Source: an uncultured Acidobacteriota bacterium (GTDB lineage: Bacteria; Acidobacteriota; Terriglobia; Bryobacterales; Bryobacteraceae). From it: a stretch of 64,000 nt of DNA. The DNA is taken from contig CADEFM010000013.1 of NCBI GenBank assembly GCA_902826605.1, positions 1 to 64,000 of the forward strand, given 5' to 3'. Below the pieces are notes generated by a model that did no database searches, had not been told where the DNA came from, and worked only from the letters and a program-made list of their open reading frames with translations. Within the stretch, counting starts at the first letter, position 1, and each line of letters begins with the position of its first letter. Both the position numbers and the translations under genes were made by a program. Shown piece by piece: positions 34,720 through 44,082 of the stretch.

Positions 34720-37194
34720 TTAACGGGTCCTTCCGGTAAACTGATACGACGCCCAATAAGCAGGAGCGCGACGCCACGTTCCCGAGTGAATCATGCCGAG
34801 CTGACTGAGGCGTAGCGCCTCCGCCGGCGGATTACTGCTTAGATACCGATAGAAGAGCGAAAAAATCTCGCCCGGCGAGTCCTCGACGGGCCAGGCGGTC
34901 GAGATCACCCCCCGCGCTCCCGCCATCAACCACGCGCGCGTAAGGCCCAGCAATCCGGCTCCGGACCGGGCATCGCCCGTACCCGTCGCGCACCCTGTCA
35001 TGACCACCAGCGCTTCAGGAACGTGGAGTGTGGCAATCTCAGATGTCGCCAGATATCCCGGCCGGGGACTCGCTTCCCCTGGCAGTCCCGACAAGCCGAA
35101 AGCGATAAATCCTTGCTCGGCCCGTGTGACTGGTGTCAATACGTGGGTAGCCAGGTGAATTACCGCCGGAGCTGGGCGGCCAGCGCCGGCTATCGCTTGC
35201 ACGAAGGCGGCCCGATTCGCTTGCGTTCCGGTCAATAGATTGGCCGTCCCACCGCTGGCGCGCCAGCGAGCCGCGCTTACGGACACTTCGGCCGCGCTTG
35301 CCACCAAGCGATCGAGTTGGCCTTGCCCGTCATGTCTCTTAACCCCGCTCCACCGCAAGTCTGCGGTGTTGTACACCGGATCTCCTACCGCCAGCATCAC
35401 ACCCGCGTAGGCGCCGGTGCGATCTGCGCGGGCGGCACTTTCCTGAGCCGCGGACGCGCCTGACAGCAACGCCCCCGGCACCACCTGTAGATTATGTTGT
35501 TCCACCAAATAAGCTGTGCTGCCATCCCGCCGCTCGGTCACCAACGCGGCAAACGGCGCTTCAAAAAGCACGCCCTCCAATGAAAGAAGCCATACCCGCT
35601 TTGCGATGTCCTCCGCCGTGAGTTCACCGAACAAAGTCCGGTACAGCAACTTCCCCAACCCCTCTGCCTCGGAATTACCCGTCCTGACGGCCTCGCGGAA
35701 AGCATGAACCTGCGCCGCGATGTGAGTCTCTGGCGGCAAGCGATGCATCCGAATGACTGCGCGGCTCACCGTCCACATGTAGGACTCCGTCTTACCTAAA
35801 TAGAAGCTTAAAATCAGCTCGCAGTCTCTTAACCCTTGTTGAAAATGAGTAAGTGAAGATCGCCCCCTAAAGTTCTCCATTTTCTTATGAGAAATTCCGC
35901 CACCTGCCTGAGTTTCCATTTCGGAAAGTTTCAAACGGAGACGATCCGCTTCTCCATTATTCTGGCTAGATTGCATTCGCTGGGCGTCTAATTTCCCGAG
36001 ATCTGCCGACACCCTCCAATACTCTTGAGGCAACCGCGATCGCCAAGCGTCCGCGAGTCCGAGACTGCTTCGCAAACTGGCGGCGCGGCTCGTCTCCACC
36101 GCTTGGAACGCTTGGCCGGCCAAGGCGGTATCGCCTGTTTCGGCTGCCTGCCTGGCTGCGAGTTGAATGTAGGATCGAAAGATCCGTTCCTCCATGGCGA
36201 CATTGTTCGCTACCAGCGCCGCGCGGGTGGGCAGCACTTGCAGACTGGCCCGTGCTGCGGCATCGGTGGCGATTGAAAAGTCTTCGAGCGCCGCGCGCGT
36301 TTGACCCAGCGCCTGGCGGATCAGGCCGCGCTGATGTTTCAGCATGTATTCGGGCCAAGTGAAGGCGCGTGCGGATGAGCCATTGTTCGCAGCGGGAGTA
36401 GCGAGCGCGTTCAATCGTGCGGCGCTCCACGGATCGTGATGCGCCAGCCGCAAGGCGGCGAGCCGGAAGTAGGACAATCCAAGTTCGCTTCGGTTTCCAA
36501 ATACCCGCGCACGAAAAGCTTCGCCAAACGCGAATTCCGCGTCCTCAAGACGTTCGTCGCGCAAGGCTTGATCGCCGAGCAGATCCCATCCTTGCGATTC
36601 CAATGCGAAGAGTCCCGACGCGCGCGCAGCTTCAATTCCGTCCGCAAAAAAAGCCCCCGCTTTGCCATCGTTTAAGAGCGCATGAATTCGGCCGGCTTGC
36701 ACCATGAGAAACGGCCTGGAATAACCCGCGGGTTTAGTTTCTGCGAGTCCATCTTCGACCGCGCGCAAAGCTGAAGAGACATCCCAGACCTGGAGATACA
36801 AACTGGAAAGGTTTACAGCGATGGCGCCCAAATCGGGGTTTGTGTTCTTCACGCCGCCGGCGCTTGCTAGCGCGCGTGCTTCGACAAACGTCGACAATGC
36901 AGCGGTGTATTGGAATCGCGCTAGTTGGCAACCACCGACACTAATCAAATACTTCACGGAGGCGATGGGATCGCCGTGTCGCACGCCGTCCTCATAGCCC
37001 TGGCGGTAAAGCTTTTCAGCAGACGCAAAATCGCCGACTTTGCGGTAGTTCGCGGCGTCGGATTGATAATGATGTGCGTCCTGATTCCATAGAACACTAG
37101 AGTCAGGCGATCTAGGCGGTGAGCCGGCCGCCCAGCGGGAACCGGTAGTCGAGAGAATGAGAATCAGGCAAAGGCACCAGGAAAAGGTTGCCAT
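34720..37194 (-). CDS. Exported TPR-CHAT (caspase-like) protein
   Basis: An 824-residue protein. A signal-peptide-like start (MATFSWCLCLILILSTTG) is followed by TPR-like helical repeats (about 45-400), a helical linker, and a C-terminal CHAT domain (about 530-820). The caspase-type dyad is intact: His684 in IHLATHVL and Cys735 in VVMTGCATGTG; the closing FYRYLSSNPPAEALRLSQ and AYWASYQFTG are typical CHAT ends. CHAT proteins are peptidases related to caspases and separase. It is first in an operon with a sigma factor and a membrane anti-sigma protein, so a role in releasing that sigma factor is inferred. A lipoprotein or cytosolic location is possible if the N-terminus is not cleaved. Confidence 0.88.
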   Translation of the reverse strand: MATFSWCLCLILILSTTGSRWAAGSPPRSPDSSVLWNQDAHHYQSDAANYRKVGDFASAEKLYRQGYEDGVRHGDPIASVKYLISVGGCQLARFQYTAALSTFVEARALASAGGVKNTNPDLGAIAVNLSSLYLQVWDVSSALRAVEDGLAETKPAGYSRPFLMVQAGRIHALLNDGKAGAFFADGIEAARASGLFALESQGWDLLGDQALRDERLEDAEFAFGEAFRARVFGNRSELGLSYFRLAALRLAHHDPWSAARLNALATPAANNGSSARAFTWPEYMLKHQRGLIRQALGQTRAALEDFSIATDAAARASLQVLPTRAALVANNVAMEERIFRSYIQLAARQAAETGDTALAGQAFQAVETSRAASLRSSLGLADAWRSRLPQEYWRVSADLGKLDAQRMQSSQNNGEADRLRLKLSEMETQAGGGISHKKMENFRGRSSLTHFQQGLRDCELILSFYLGKTESYMWTVSRAVIRMHRLPPETHIAAQVHAFREAVRTGNSEAEGLGKLLYRTLFGELTAEDIAKRVWLLSLEGVLFEAPFAALVTERRDGSTAYLVEQHNLQVVPGALLSGASAAQESAARADRTGAYAGVMLAVGDPVYNTADLRWSGVKRHDGQGQLDRLVASAAEVSVSAARWRASGGTANLLTGTQANRAAFVQAIAGAGRPAPAVIHLATHVLTPVTRAEQGFIAFGLSGLPGEASPRPGYLATSEIATLHVPEALVVMTGCATGTGDARSGAGLLGLTRAWLMAGARGVISTAWPVEDSPGEIFSLFYRYLSSNPPAEALRLSQLGMIHSGTWRRAPAYWASYQFTGRTR

Positions 37195-37626
37195 TGCTCG
37201 GTTTTCTTGTTCGAATACTCCACGTAATACTACCAGAGAACCAAATCATTTGCCAGATCTATACGTAGTAGTACTCTACATCGGGCGCGCCGCTTTGCGT
37301 TGGTTCGACTAGCTGTTCCTCCGGGTCTCTGGCAGGCCCGCCGTCTGTGACGGTCGGCGGTCAGGTGACGTAATTCCAAGTCTGTATGGAAGGCAAGAAG
37401 CGAGCCTTTCAGCTTGAATTCATGCTCCGACCTTTTTCGGTGATGTGCCACGTTCTCAACACTCTTGGCCTGGGTTTTCAAGTACGGCTTCCGCCGTCAC
37501 CCTCTTGCCGGCCATGTGGATATCTATGTGCCTATAGGGGGTAATCGAAGTAGCGAATATCGAGATTCTCCCACAATGAGTAGTGCACGAGTAACCCTCA
37601 TTGCAGCGAAGAACGAAAGGAACGAA
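37195..37626. other. Divergent intergenic region, CHAT operon / histidine kinase
   Basis: About 430 bases between the CHAT ATG and the likely kinase start. Near the CHAT gene a loose minus-strand promoter (CTGGCA, then TAGTAT after 18 bases) can be drawn. At 37341-37353 CCGTC-TGT-GACGG is a perfect small hairpin. An in-frame extension of the kinase gene back to 37465 exists but has no good ribosome-binding site. Nothing else is clear. Confidence 0.45.
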
Positions 37627-39249
37627 ATGGCCCACGCGCAGCTGTCACCGCCGCAGCCTGTAGTCCCCCTAGCGTCAATTCTCTGTACTGAGGAGTTACA
37701 GCGCCGCCCCTCCCGATTGCCCAATTCCGGCGCGGTTACCGATGCTTTGTTGAAGCTGGCGCGAACCATGGCGGATTCGCCCGAGAGTATCATGCAGCAG
37801 TTGGTCGATTCCGCGATGAACCTGTGTCAGGCACATTCGGCCGGGATCAGCCTGCTGGAAGAAGAAAATGGCCGGAAGATCTTCCGCTGGCACGGCGTCG
37901 CCGGTCAATACGCCCCGCATCTGGGAGGCACAACTCCCAGAGACTTCAGTCCATGTGGAACGGTTTTGGATACCGATGCCGTGCAATTGATGTCGCAGCT
38001 CGATCGTCATTTCGTATATTTCGCGGACGTTGAGCCCCGCATCGCGGAAGCGCTGCTGATTCCGCTTCGCGTTGCCGGCACGGCGGTCGGCACCATCTGG
38101 GTCATAGCCCACGATCTAACCCGCAAGTTTGACGCGGAAGACGCACGCGTGCTGGCCACTCTTGGGGAGTTCGCCGCAGCCGCTTACCAGGCGTTGGCCA
38201 AGGCCGTGGATTTGAATGGTATTGTCGCTACCATCCGTGAACCGCTTCTGCTGCTGGACGCCGACCTTCGCGTCAAGATCGCAAACCGATCCTTCTATCA
38301 GACCTTTCAAGTCACTCCCGAGGAGACTGCGGGACGCCTTTTCTTCGAGATTGGAAACGGGCAATGGGATATTCCGGCCCTGCGTGCGTCTTTGGAAGCA
38401 CTGCTGCCCAAGGAAAGCATGATCGAGAATTTTGAAGTCACGCAGGATTTTCCTGCGCTTGGGCAGAGAGTGATGGTGCTAAATGCCCGCCTGCTCCGTA
38501 ACGAGAACAGGCCTTCCAGTCTGATCCTGCTAGCCATCGATGACATCACCACGCGCAGACGCAAAGAAGACGAACTTCGCCGCTCCCAGGAAGACTCGCA
38601 GCGCTTTGCTTCCGTAGCGGCTCATGATCTCCGCGCCCCTCTAAATTCGTCCATGACGTTGCTGGAACTGCTCGACCGCAGGATCGGGAAAACGCTGGGG
38701 GGAAGCGACCGGCATTTATTGTCGCTCGCCAGAAATAACCTTAAGCGGCTGCAGGAATTGATGGGTGGGATCCTCGCCTACACTCGAGTGGGCGGTGCGC
38801 AACATCGGACGCTGATAGATTTACATGGGCCGCTGCAGGCGGCTCTGGATGGCTTCCAAAGTGAAATCGAAAGCGGGGAAATGTGTGTAGAGAACAGTCT
38901 TATGCCTTCCCTAAAAGCGGATGGCATTTTGATGACGCAGGTATTCCAGAACCTGATCAGCAATGCGTTCAAATTTCGTGCCGCCCGCCCGCTCGCGGTT
39001 AAGATACGGGCTGTCAGGGAGCTTGGGAAATGGGTCATGTCCATCGCCGATAACGGTGAAGGCTTCGATCCTCGCTACGCCGAACAGATTTTCCAGCCGT
39101 TCGCACGGCTGCACGGTTCCGAAGTCGACGGCAGCGGGATCGGTTTAGCCACATGTAAACGCATTATCCAGCGTCTCGGCGGCTGCATCTGGGCGGAAAG
39201 TGTGCCCGGACAAGGCGCGACGTTCTTTTTCACCCTGCCCGACGAGTAA
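37627..39249 (+). CDS. GAF-PAS sensor histidine kinase, phytochrome-like
   Basis: A 540-residue soluble kinase. GAF domain about 45-195 (ICRQ-like LCQAHSAGISLLEEENG, FSPCGTVLD, IPLRVAGTAVGTIWV), PAS domain about 200-310 (EPLLLLDADLRVKIANRSFYQTF), HisKA with His333 in AAHDLRAPLNS, and an HATPase domain (FQNLISNAFKFR, DNGEGFDP, SGIGLATCKRI). The GAF type is that seen in bacteriophytochrome-like kinases, but no chromophore Cys/His motif stands out. ATG 37627 is chosen for the AAAGGA site before it; a longer frame from 37465 is possible. Convergent with a lone receiver gene, a possible partner. Confidence 0.9.
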   Translation: MAHAQLSPPQPVVPLASILCTEELQRRPSRLPNSGAVTDALLKLARTMADSPESIMQQLVDSAMNLCQAHSAGISLLEEENGRKIFRWHGVAGQYAPHLGGTTPRDFSPCGTVLDTDAVQLMSQLDRHFVYFADVEPRIAEALLIPLRVAGTAVGTIWVIAHDLTRKFDAEDARVLATLGEFAAAAYQALAKAVDLNGIVATIREPLLLLDADLRVKIANRSFYQTFQVTPEETAGRLFFEIGNGQWDIPALRASLEALLPKESMIENFEVTQDFPALGQRVMVLNARLLRNENRPSSLILLAIDDITTRRRKEDELRRSQEDSQRFASVAAHDLRAPLNSSMTLLELLDRRIGKTLGGSDRHLLSLARNNLKRLQELMGGILAYTRVGGAQHRTLIDLHGPLQAALDGFQSEIESGEMCVENSLMPSLKADGILMTQVFQNLISNAFKFRAARPLAVKIRAVRELGKWVMSIADNGEGFDPRYAEQIFQPFARLHGSEVDGSGIGLATCKRIIQRLGGCIWAESVPGQGATFFFTLPDE

Positions 39250-39256
39250 TCGTCCT

Positions 39257-39673
39257 TCATCCCGTCGTGGACATCAGGAGTTCGGAATCGATGTCCAGCG
39301 GCAAGATGTTTGCCACCAGCGCCCGCAGTTGCTCCGGGATAAACGCCTTAGGGAGGAACTGCCAGCTTTCATTCAGAATGAGCATCCCGCCCGTGAATCC
39401 CGACATCAGCAGGATCTTAATGTTCGGAAGTTGACGAGTGATTTCCTTGGCCAACTCCATTCCAGTCATCCCCGCCATCTGGAAATCAGCCAAGAGAAGA
39501 TGAATCTCCTGCTGGCAGTCTCTCACTTGCTGAAGCGCCTCGTGACCGCTGATGGCAGTCAGCACATTGTAGTCGCCGATGAGCAGGTCGGCGATGAAGT
39601 TCAAATTCCGTGTTTGATCGTCAACCACCAGAATGGTTCTCGCACGGTGCGTGAATTCGGGGATTTGTAGCAT
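39257..39673 (-). CDS. Single-domain response regulator
   Basis: A 138-residue receiver domain without output domain. ILVVDDQ carries the acidic pair, phospho-acceptor Asp63 is in LLLADFQMAGMTG, the Thr/Ser position is LLMSGF, and the conserved Lys is in FLPKAF. It ends 7 bases from the convergent histidine kinase gene, so the two may form a pair despite opposite strands. Output must be through a protein partner. Confidence 0.9.
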   Translation of the reverse strand: MLQIPEFTHRARTILVVDDQTRNLNFIADLLIGDYNVLTAISGHEALQQVRDCQQEIHLLLADFQMAGMTGMELAKEITRQLPNIKILLMSGFTGGMLILNESWQFLPKAFIPEQLRALVANILPLDIDSELLMSTTG

Positions 39674-39935
39674 TCGGTGTTTGTCTATTCTCGGCGTGGA
39701 GCGATACGGCGATTCACTGCAAAAATCCGCTTGGCAGGGGAGAACCTCACCATCATCTCACAGTCACCCTCCGGAAGCGCTGCCCGAGCCATCCTGCCCT
39801 AGCCAATCGAGGAGGATGGCGTGTGCTGTCGTGGATGCTGTTCACGGTCTAAAATATTGTGAAACCTTCTTGATGGAAGCACCTCTAGTCCTCTTACCGG
39901 AACTTAAGCTAGATCCATAGGGGGCAACAGAACGA

Positions 39936-41993
39936 ATGCGTATTCTCGGGTGGAAAGCATTCCCACTATCGCTAGGCCAAATATCGCTATGCCAAGCAGG
40001 GAAGAGGCTACTCGCGCCTGCCTGTATCTGGCTGGCCGTTGCTATGCCCGCCGTGGCACAGCAGACCGCCAGTTCCTCCGATTCCGACGCTCTTAAGCAA
40101 CTAAGCCTGGAACAGTTGTCGGCGATTCAGATCACATCTGTCAACAAAGAACCCGTTACAGCTTTTCGCACTCCCGCGGCGATCACTGTGATGACCAGCG
40201 CTGATATCCGCCGGTCCGGCGCTCGAAATCTTCCCGACTTGTTGCGTCTCGCTCCAGGAGTGAACGTCGCGCAAAGCAATTCCAGCGAATGGGCCATTGG
40301 TATTCGGGGCTTCCAGAACGAGCTTTCGAAATCAGTACTAGTACTGATCGATGGACGTTCCGTGTATACTCCGTTGTTTGCCGGCGTGTACTGGGATATG
40401 CAGGACGTGCTGATCGAAGATATCGACCGGATCGAAGTCATCCGCGGACCGGGCGGGACGATCTGGGGTTCTAATGCGGTGAACGGGGTGATTAATATCA
40501 TCACCAAAAGCGCCCGGGACACCCACGGTTCCATGATTTCCTCCGGTGGGGGAAACGTGGAGCAAGGATTTCTGAATTGGCGCTATGGCGGCGGCAAGGG
40601 CGAACTGAATTACCGGATTTATGGGAAAGGCTTCACGCGCGCTCCTCAGTTGCATGCGGACGCCCGCAACTGGGATGACTGGCGCCGCACGCAAGCCGGT
40701 TTTCGGATCGATTGGCGTACTAGCGAACGGGATGAGTTGACAATACAAGGAGACGCGTACGGCGGCGAGGCTGGACAGAAACTCCAACTCAGCACCTTCT
40801 CGCCGCCCACGATCACGGTAGCCGAGGCCGATAAGAACTTCAACGGGCAAAATCTCATGCTCGCGTGGCGGCACCTCTTTGCCTCGGGTTCGGATCTTCA
40901 GATCCGCACGTTTTTCGACCGCACCGGCCGCCAGGAATTGAATTATCGGGAGAACCGGAACACATTTGACTTCGATTTGATCCACCATATCCCTTGGAAA
41001 CGCCACAACGTGAGTTGGGGACTGGGCGCGCGTGTGAGTCCGAGCCATTTTTTCCAGACTCTCCCAACGGTGAATTTCATTCCGCACACGCAAACCTACA
41101 ACATTTTCAGCGCATTTGTTCAGGACGACCTTGCGCTAGTCCGCGATCGCTTGTCGCTTACCATCGGAAGCAAGTTCGAGCATACGACCTTCAGCGGATT
41201 CAACGCCCAACCTAGCGTTCGGCTCAATTGGACGCCCACGAGGCGTTACACCGTGTGGGCGGCCGTAACGCGCGCGGTTCGGACTGCATCGAGGATTGAG
41301 GACGGATTCAATTTCAGCTTCCTCGCGCAACCCACTCTGCCCCTATATCTGCGGTTGATCGGCGATGGAAAATTCACTCCTGAGCAAATGATGGGGTACG
41401 AATTCGGCCACCGCAACTACATTGGCTCGCACGGCATCCTCTCCGTGTCGGTATTCCATAACCGCTACGACGACTTGCTCAGCGTGGAAAGCGGGCCCCC
41501 GACGGTTGAAACCGAGCCAGCGGCGACTCGACTGGTGCTGCCGCTGTTTCTAAGGAACGGGGTGCTGGCTAACGGCACCGGCGGCGAGGTGGCGATGTTG
41601 TGGGACCTCACCAAGTGGCTACGCGTGCGCCCTTCTTATTCACTGATCTTCTTGGACGCCAAGAGGGCCGCGTTTAGTAACGATGCCTCCACAGTTGGGC
41701 AACTGGAAGGCGATACGGCCCAACATAAAGCGGTCGTCCAGGCCTCCTTCACGCTTCCAAAACGCTTCGATCTGGATATGTTTTACCGGTACGTCAGTTC
41801 CGTGCCGAATCAGAGAGTTCCTTCCTATTCTACAGGCGATGTCCGCTTGAGCAGGCGTTTAGGCGAACATCTGGAGATCGAAGTGGTTGGGAGGAACCTC
41901 CTCCAACCCTCGCATGTGGAATACGGTGGATCCCCGGGACCGTTGGTGGGGATCCGGCGAAGCGGATATCTGTCCCTGACATGGAACCAGTGA
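39936..41993 (+). CDS. TonB-dependent outer-membrane receptor of a sensory operon
   Basis: A 685-residue receptor: signal peptide (about 1-40, ending PAVAQQ), a plug (LKQLSLEQLSAIQITSVNKEPV, then ADIRRSGARNLPDLLRLAPGVNV, IEVIRGPGGTIWGSNAVNGVINI) and a barrel ending in YLSLTWNQ. The LSLEQL..I.ITSV..EP start is characteristic of a receptor subgroup found beside signalling proteins rather than uptake genes. It lacks the carboxypeptidase-like N-domain of the receptor at 20793. The YfiR gene overlaps its end by 13 bases. Confidence 0.9.
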   Translation: MRILGWKAFPLSLGQISLCQAGKRLLAPACIWLAVAMPAVAQQTASSSDSDALKQLSLEQLSAIQITSVNKEPVTAFRTPAAITVMTSADIRRSGARNLPDLLRLAPGVNVAQSNSSEWAIGIRGFQNELSKSVLVLIDGRSVYTPLFAGVYWDMQDVLIEDIDRIEVIRGPGGTIWGSNAVNGVINIITKSARDTHGSMISSGGGNVEQGFLNWRYGGGKGELNYRIYGKGFTRAPQLHADARNWDDWRRTQAGFRIDWRTSERDELTIQGDAYGGEAGQKLQLSTFSPPTITVAEADKNFNGQNLMLAWRHLFASGSDLQIRTFFDRTGRQELNYRENRNTFDFDLIHHIPWKRHNVSWGLGARVSPSHFFQTLPTVNFIPHTQTYNIFSAFVQDDLALVRDRLSLTIGSKFEHTTFSGFNAQPSVRLNWTPTRRYTVWAAVTRAVRTASRIEDGFNFSFLAQPTLPLYLRLIGDGKFTPEQMMGYEFGHRNYIGSHGILSVSVFHNRYDDLLSVESGPPTVETEPAATRLVLPLFLRNGVLANGTGGEVAMLWDLTKWLRVRPSYSLIFLDAKRAAFSNDASTVGQLEGDTAQHKAVVQASFTLPKRFDLDMFYRYVSSVPNQRVPSYSTGDVRLSRRLGEHLEIEVVGRNLLQPSHVEYGGSPGPLVGIRRSGYLSLTWNQ

Positions 41994-42613
41994 AAGGCCA
42001 CCCGCCAGTTCCTATCCATTTCCCTTACTTGTGGCGCTGGTATTCGCGGCGGGGGCAGGGCCGGTGCGGACTGCTCCGAGGAATGCTAGCTGTCCTGCTT
42101 CTCTGGGACCAAACGTTGGCAGCTCAAGAAGATTCGAGGCGGACGGCCGCGCGCGAACTCCCGGAATACCAGGTCAAGGCCGCTTTTCTCCTGAATTTTG
42201 CGCGCTTTGTTGAATGGCCGGCTACGCAGACCGTGGGAGTGGCAGGCAATAGTCCGCTAACCATATGCATAGCGGGAGACGATCCTTTCGGAGGAACACT
42301 AGATCGCTTGGCGCGCGGGGAAGCCGTCAACGGCCGCCCCGTCGTGATCCGGCGTTTTTGGCAACGGGAAAGTACTTGCCAGATTCTGTTTGTCAGCGGG
42401 TCGGAGCGCGATCTTTTCCGCGCGCTTGGCAGGGCGGAACCCGGCGTCCTAACTGTTGGTGAAGACGCCGCGTTTCTGACCGAAGGCGGCATGATCAATT
42501 TCGTCGTTGAAGACCGGCGAGTTCGTTTCGACGTGAACTTGAAGGCAGCGGAACGCGCTTCGGTGCGAATCAGCTCACGGCTCTTGAGCGTAGCGAGGTC
42601 CGTGTTGCGATGA
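41981..42613 (+). CDS. YfiR-family (DUF4154) periplasmic protein
   Basis: A 210-residue protein. After a basic N-terminus and hydrophobic segment (LLRGMLAVLLLWDQTLAAQ) comes the YfiR domain: YQVKAAFLLNFARFVEWPA, SPLTICIAGDDPFG, CQILFVSGSERD, VLTVGEDAAFLTEGGMINF and VRFDVNLKAAERASVRISSRLLS. In Pseudomonas, YfiR is a periplasmic repressor that binds the periplasmic domain of the cyclase YfiN. Here the next gene is a kinase with a similar periplasmic domain, so it should repress that kinase. The exact start is uncertain (41981 or an internal ATG at 42083). Confidence 0.87.
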   Translation: MEPVKGHPPVPIHFPYLWRWYSRRGQGRCGLLRGMLAVLLLWDQTLAAQEDSRRTAARELPEYQVKAAFLLNFARFVEWPATQTVGVAGNSPLTICIAGDDPFGGTLDRLARGEAVNGRPVVIRRFWQRESTCQILFVSGSERDLFRALGRAEPGVLTVGEDAAFLTEGGMINFVVEDRRVRFDVNLKAAERASVRISSRLLSVARSVLR

Positions 42614-44073
42614 CCTGGTCGACCCGCATCGCCGCCCGCGTTCGCCGGATGCCGATCCGGCAGAAACTGAGAGTCACGTTTTTTCTCACCACTGCGCTCG
42701 CGCTGCTGCTGGCAGGTTTCGGAATCATCGCGGCGGATGTGCTGATTTCCTACAGGGGCCTCCAGACCGACCTTTCGACGTTCGCTCAAATCATCGGCGA
42801 CAACAGCACCGGAGCGCTGGCATTTAACGATGCACGCGCGGCCACGGAGACGCTTGCCGCCTTACGGTCCAGAAAGCATGTGCAGGCCGCGTGTATCTAT
42901 CAAAGCGATGGCACGCGGCTGGCGGTATACATGCGGCCGGGATATCGCGGTGACTGTCCCCGGCCGGAGGGCGAACAGATCCTTCGCATGAGGGAGATTT
43001 TGGTGATCTCGCACCAGATTTCCCGCGGCAGCCGACCCTTGGGCACGCTCGTGCTGCAGTACGATCTGTACGAACTCTCAGAACGGATTCAGCTTTACGG
43101 TGGAACGGTGCTCATTGCATTGCTCCTCTCGAGCGTTGCCGCCGGGATCTTTTCATCAAAGCTACGCGCGCTGATTGCGGACCCCATCCTGGAGTTGGCC
43201 AGCACCGCGCATGTGGTGGCGCAATCCAGGGATTACGGTGTCCGGGCAAAGAAGCTCTCGGAAGATGAAGTGGGGCTGCTGGCGGAGGCGCTGAATGAAA
43301 TGCTGAACGCCATTCAATCGCGCGACAGCGACTTGCGAGTCGCGCTCAAGGCGGAGCAGGACGCTGGAAGGCGCTTAGAACGGCTTAATGCGGATCTGAA
43401 GCGGTCCAATCAGGATCTGGAGCGCGTTGCTTTTGTCGCGAGTCATGATCTGCAGGAACCGCTGCGGATGATTACCTCATATTCTCAGCTGCTCGTGGAA
43501 CAGCATTCCGGGGACGGTGGTCCCTTTGTTAAATACATTGTTGATGGCACCCACCGCATGCGCGATCTATTGGCGGACCTATTGGCATACACTGAAGTTT
43601 CGGGTTCCGCGGAACAGCCGTTTGATCTGGTGGATCTGAACTTGGTCGTGCAGAACGTGAGAGAGACCCTGAGCGGTCAAATTTCCGAAACGCAAGCGGA
43701 AATCGTCGCCGATCCACTGCCCGTCCTCAAAGGCCACACAGGACGCATCACCTCGGTTTTCCTGAACCTAACCGGCAACGCCATCAAGTATCGCAACAAC
43801 CGGCCGCCGCGAATCCATATATCGGTCCAAGACTCGGGCGACGAGTTCACATTTTCCTTCCAGGATAACGGCATCGGCATCGCACCCGAGTATCATCAGA
43901 AAATCTTTGTGGCGTTCAAACGCCTGCACGGACGGGAAATTCCCGGCACCGGCATAGGACTGGCCATATGCCAACGAATCGTCGAAAACTATGGAGGACG
44001 GATCTGGGTGCAGTCCGAAATCGGCAAGGGGACCACGTTTCTGTTTACCTTGCCTAAGATCATGGCCCCCTAG
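42610..44073 (+). CDS. CHASE8-like/HAMP sensor histidine kinase
   Basis: A 487-residue membrane kinase. Helix 1 about 20-48, a periplasmic domain of ~110 residues (FAQIIGDNSTGALAFNDARAAT, ALRSRKHVQAACIYQSDGT) resembling CHASE8 of YfiN-type proteins, helix 2 about 160-180, HAMP (DPILELASTAHVVAQSRDY), a coiled coil, HisKA with His279 in ASHDLQEPLRM, and HATPase (LNLTGNAIKYR, DNGIGIAPEY, GTGIGLAICQRI). The ATG overlaps the yfiR stop (ATGA). It should pass phosphate to the receiver encoded 9 bases downstream. Confidence 0.9.
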   Translation: MTWSTRIAARVRRMPIRQKLRVTFFLTTALALLLAGFGIIAADVLISYRGLQTDLSTFAQIIGDNSTGALAFNDARAATETLAALRSRKHVQAACIYQSDGTRLAVYMRPGYRGDCPRPEGEQILRMREILVISHQISRGSRPLGTLVLQYDLYELSERIQLYGGTVLIALLLSSVAAGIFSSKLRALIADPILELASTAHVVAQSRDYGVRAKKLSEDEVGLLAEALNEMLNAIQSRDSDLRVALKAEQDAGRRLERLNADLKRSNQDLERVAFVASHDLQEPLRMITSYSQLLVEQHSGDGGPFVKYIVDGTHRMRDLLADLLAYTEVSGSAEQPFDLVDLNLVVQNVRETLSGQISETQAEIVADPLPVLKGHTGRITSVFLNLTGNAIKYRNNRPPRIHISVQDSGDEFTFSFQDNGIGIAPEYHQKIFVAFKRLHGREIPGTGIGLAICQRIVENYGGRIWVQSEIGKGTTFLFTLPKIMAP

Positions 44074-44082
44074 GATGACTTG

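Noticed and set aside
33180-37194. A type III-E CRISPR locus around the TPR-CHAT gene
   Set aside because: No Cas7-type effector, no csx30/31-like gene and no repeat array were seen in the neighbourhood.
37465-37626. Longer N-terminus of the GAF-PAS kinase from 37465
   Set aside because: The added 54 residues have no domain or ribosome-binding site, whereas 37627 has AAAGGA before it.
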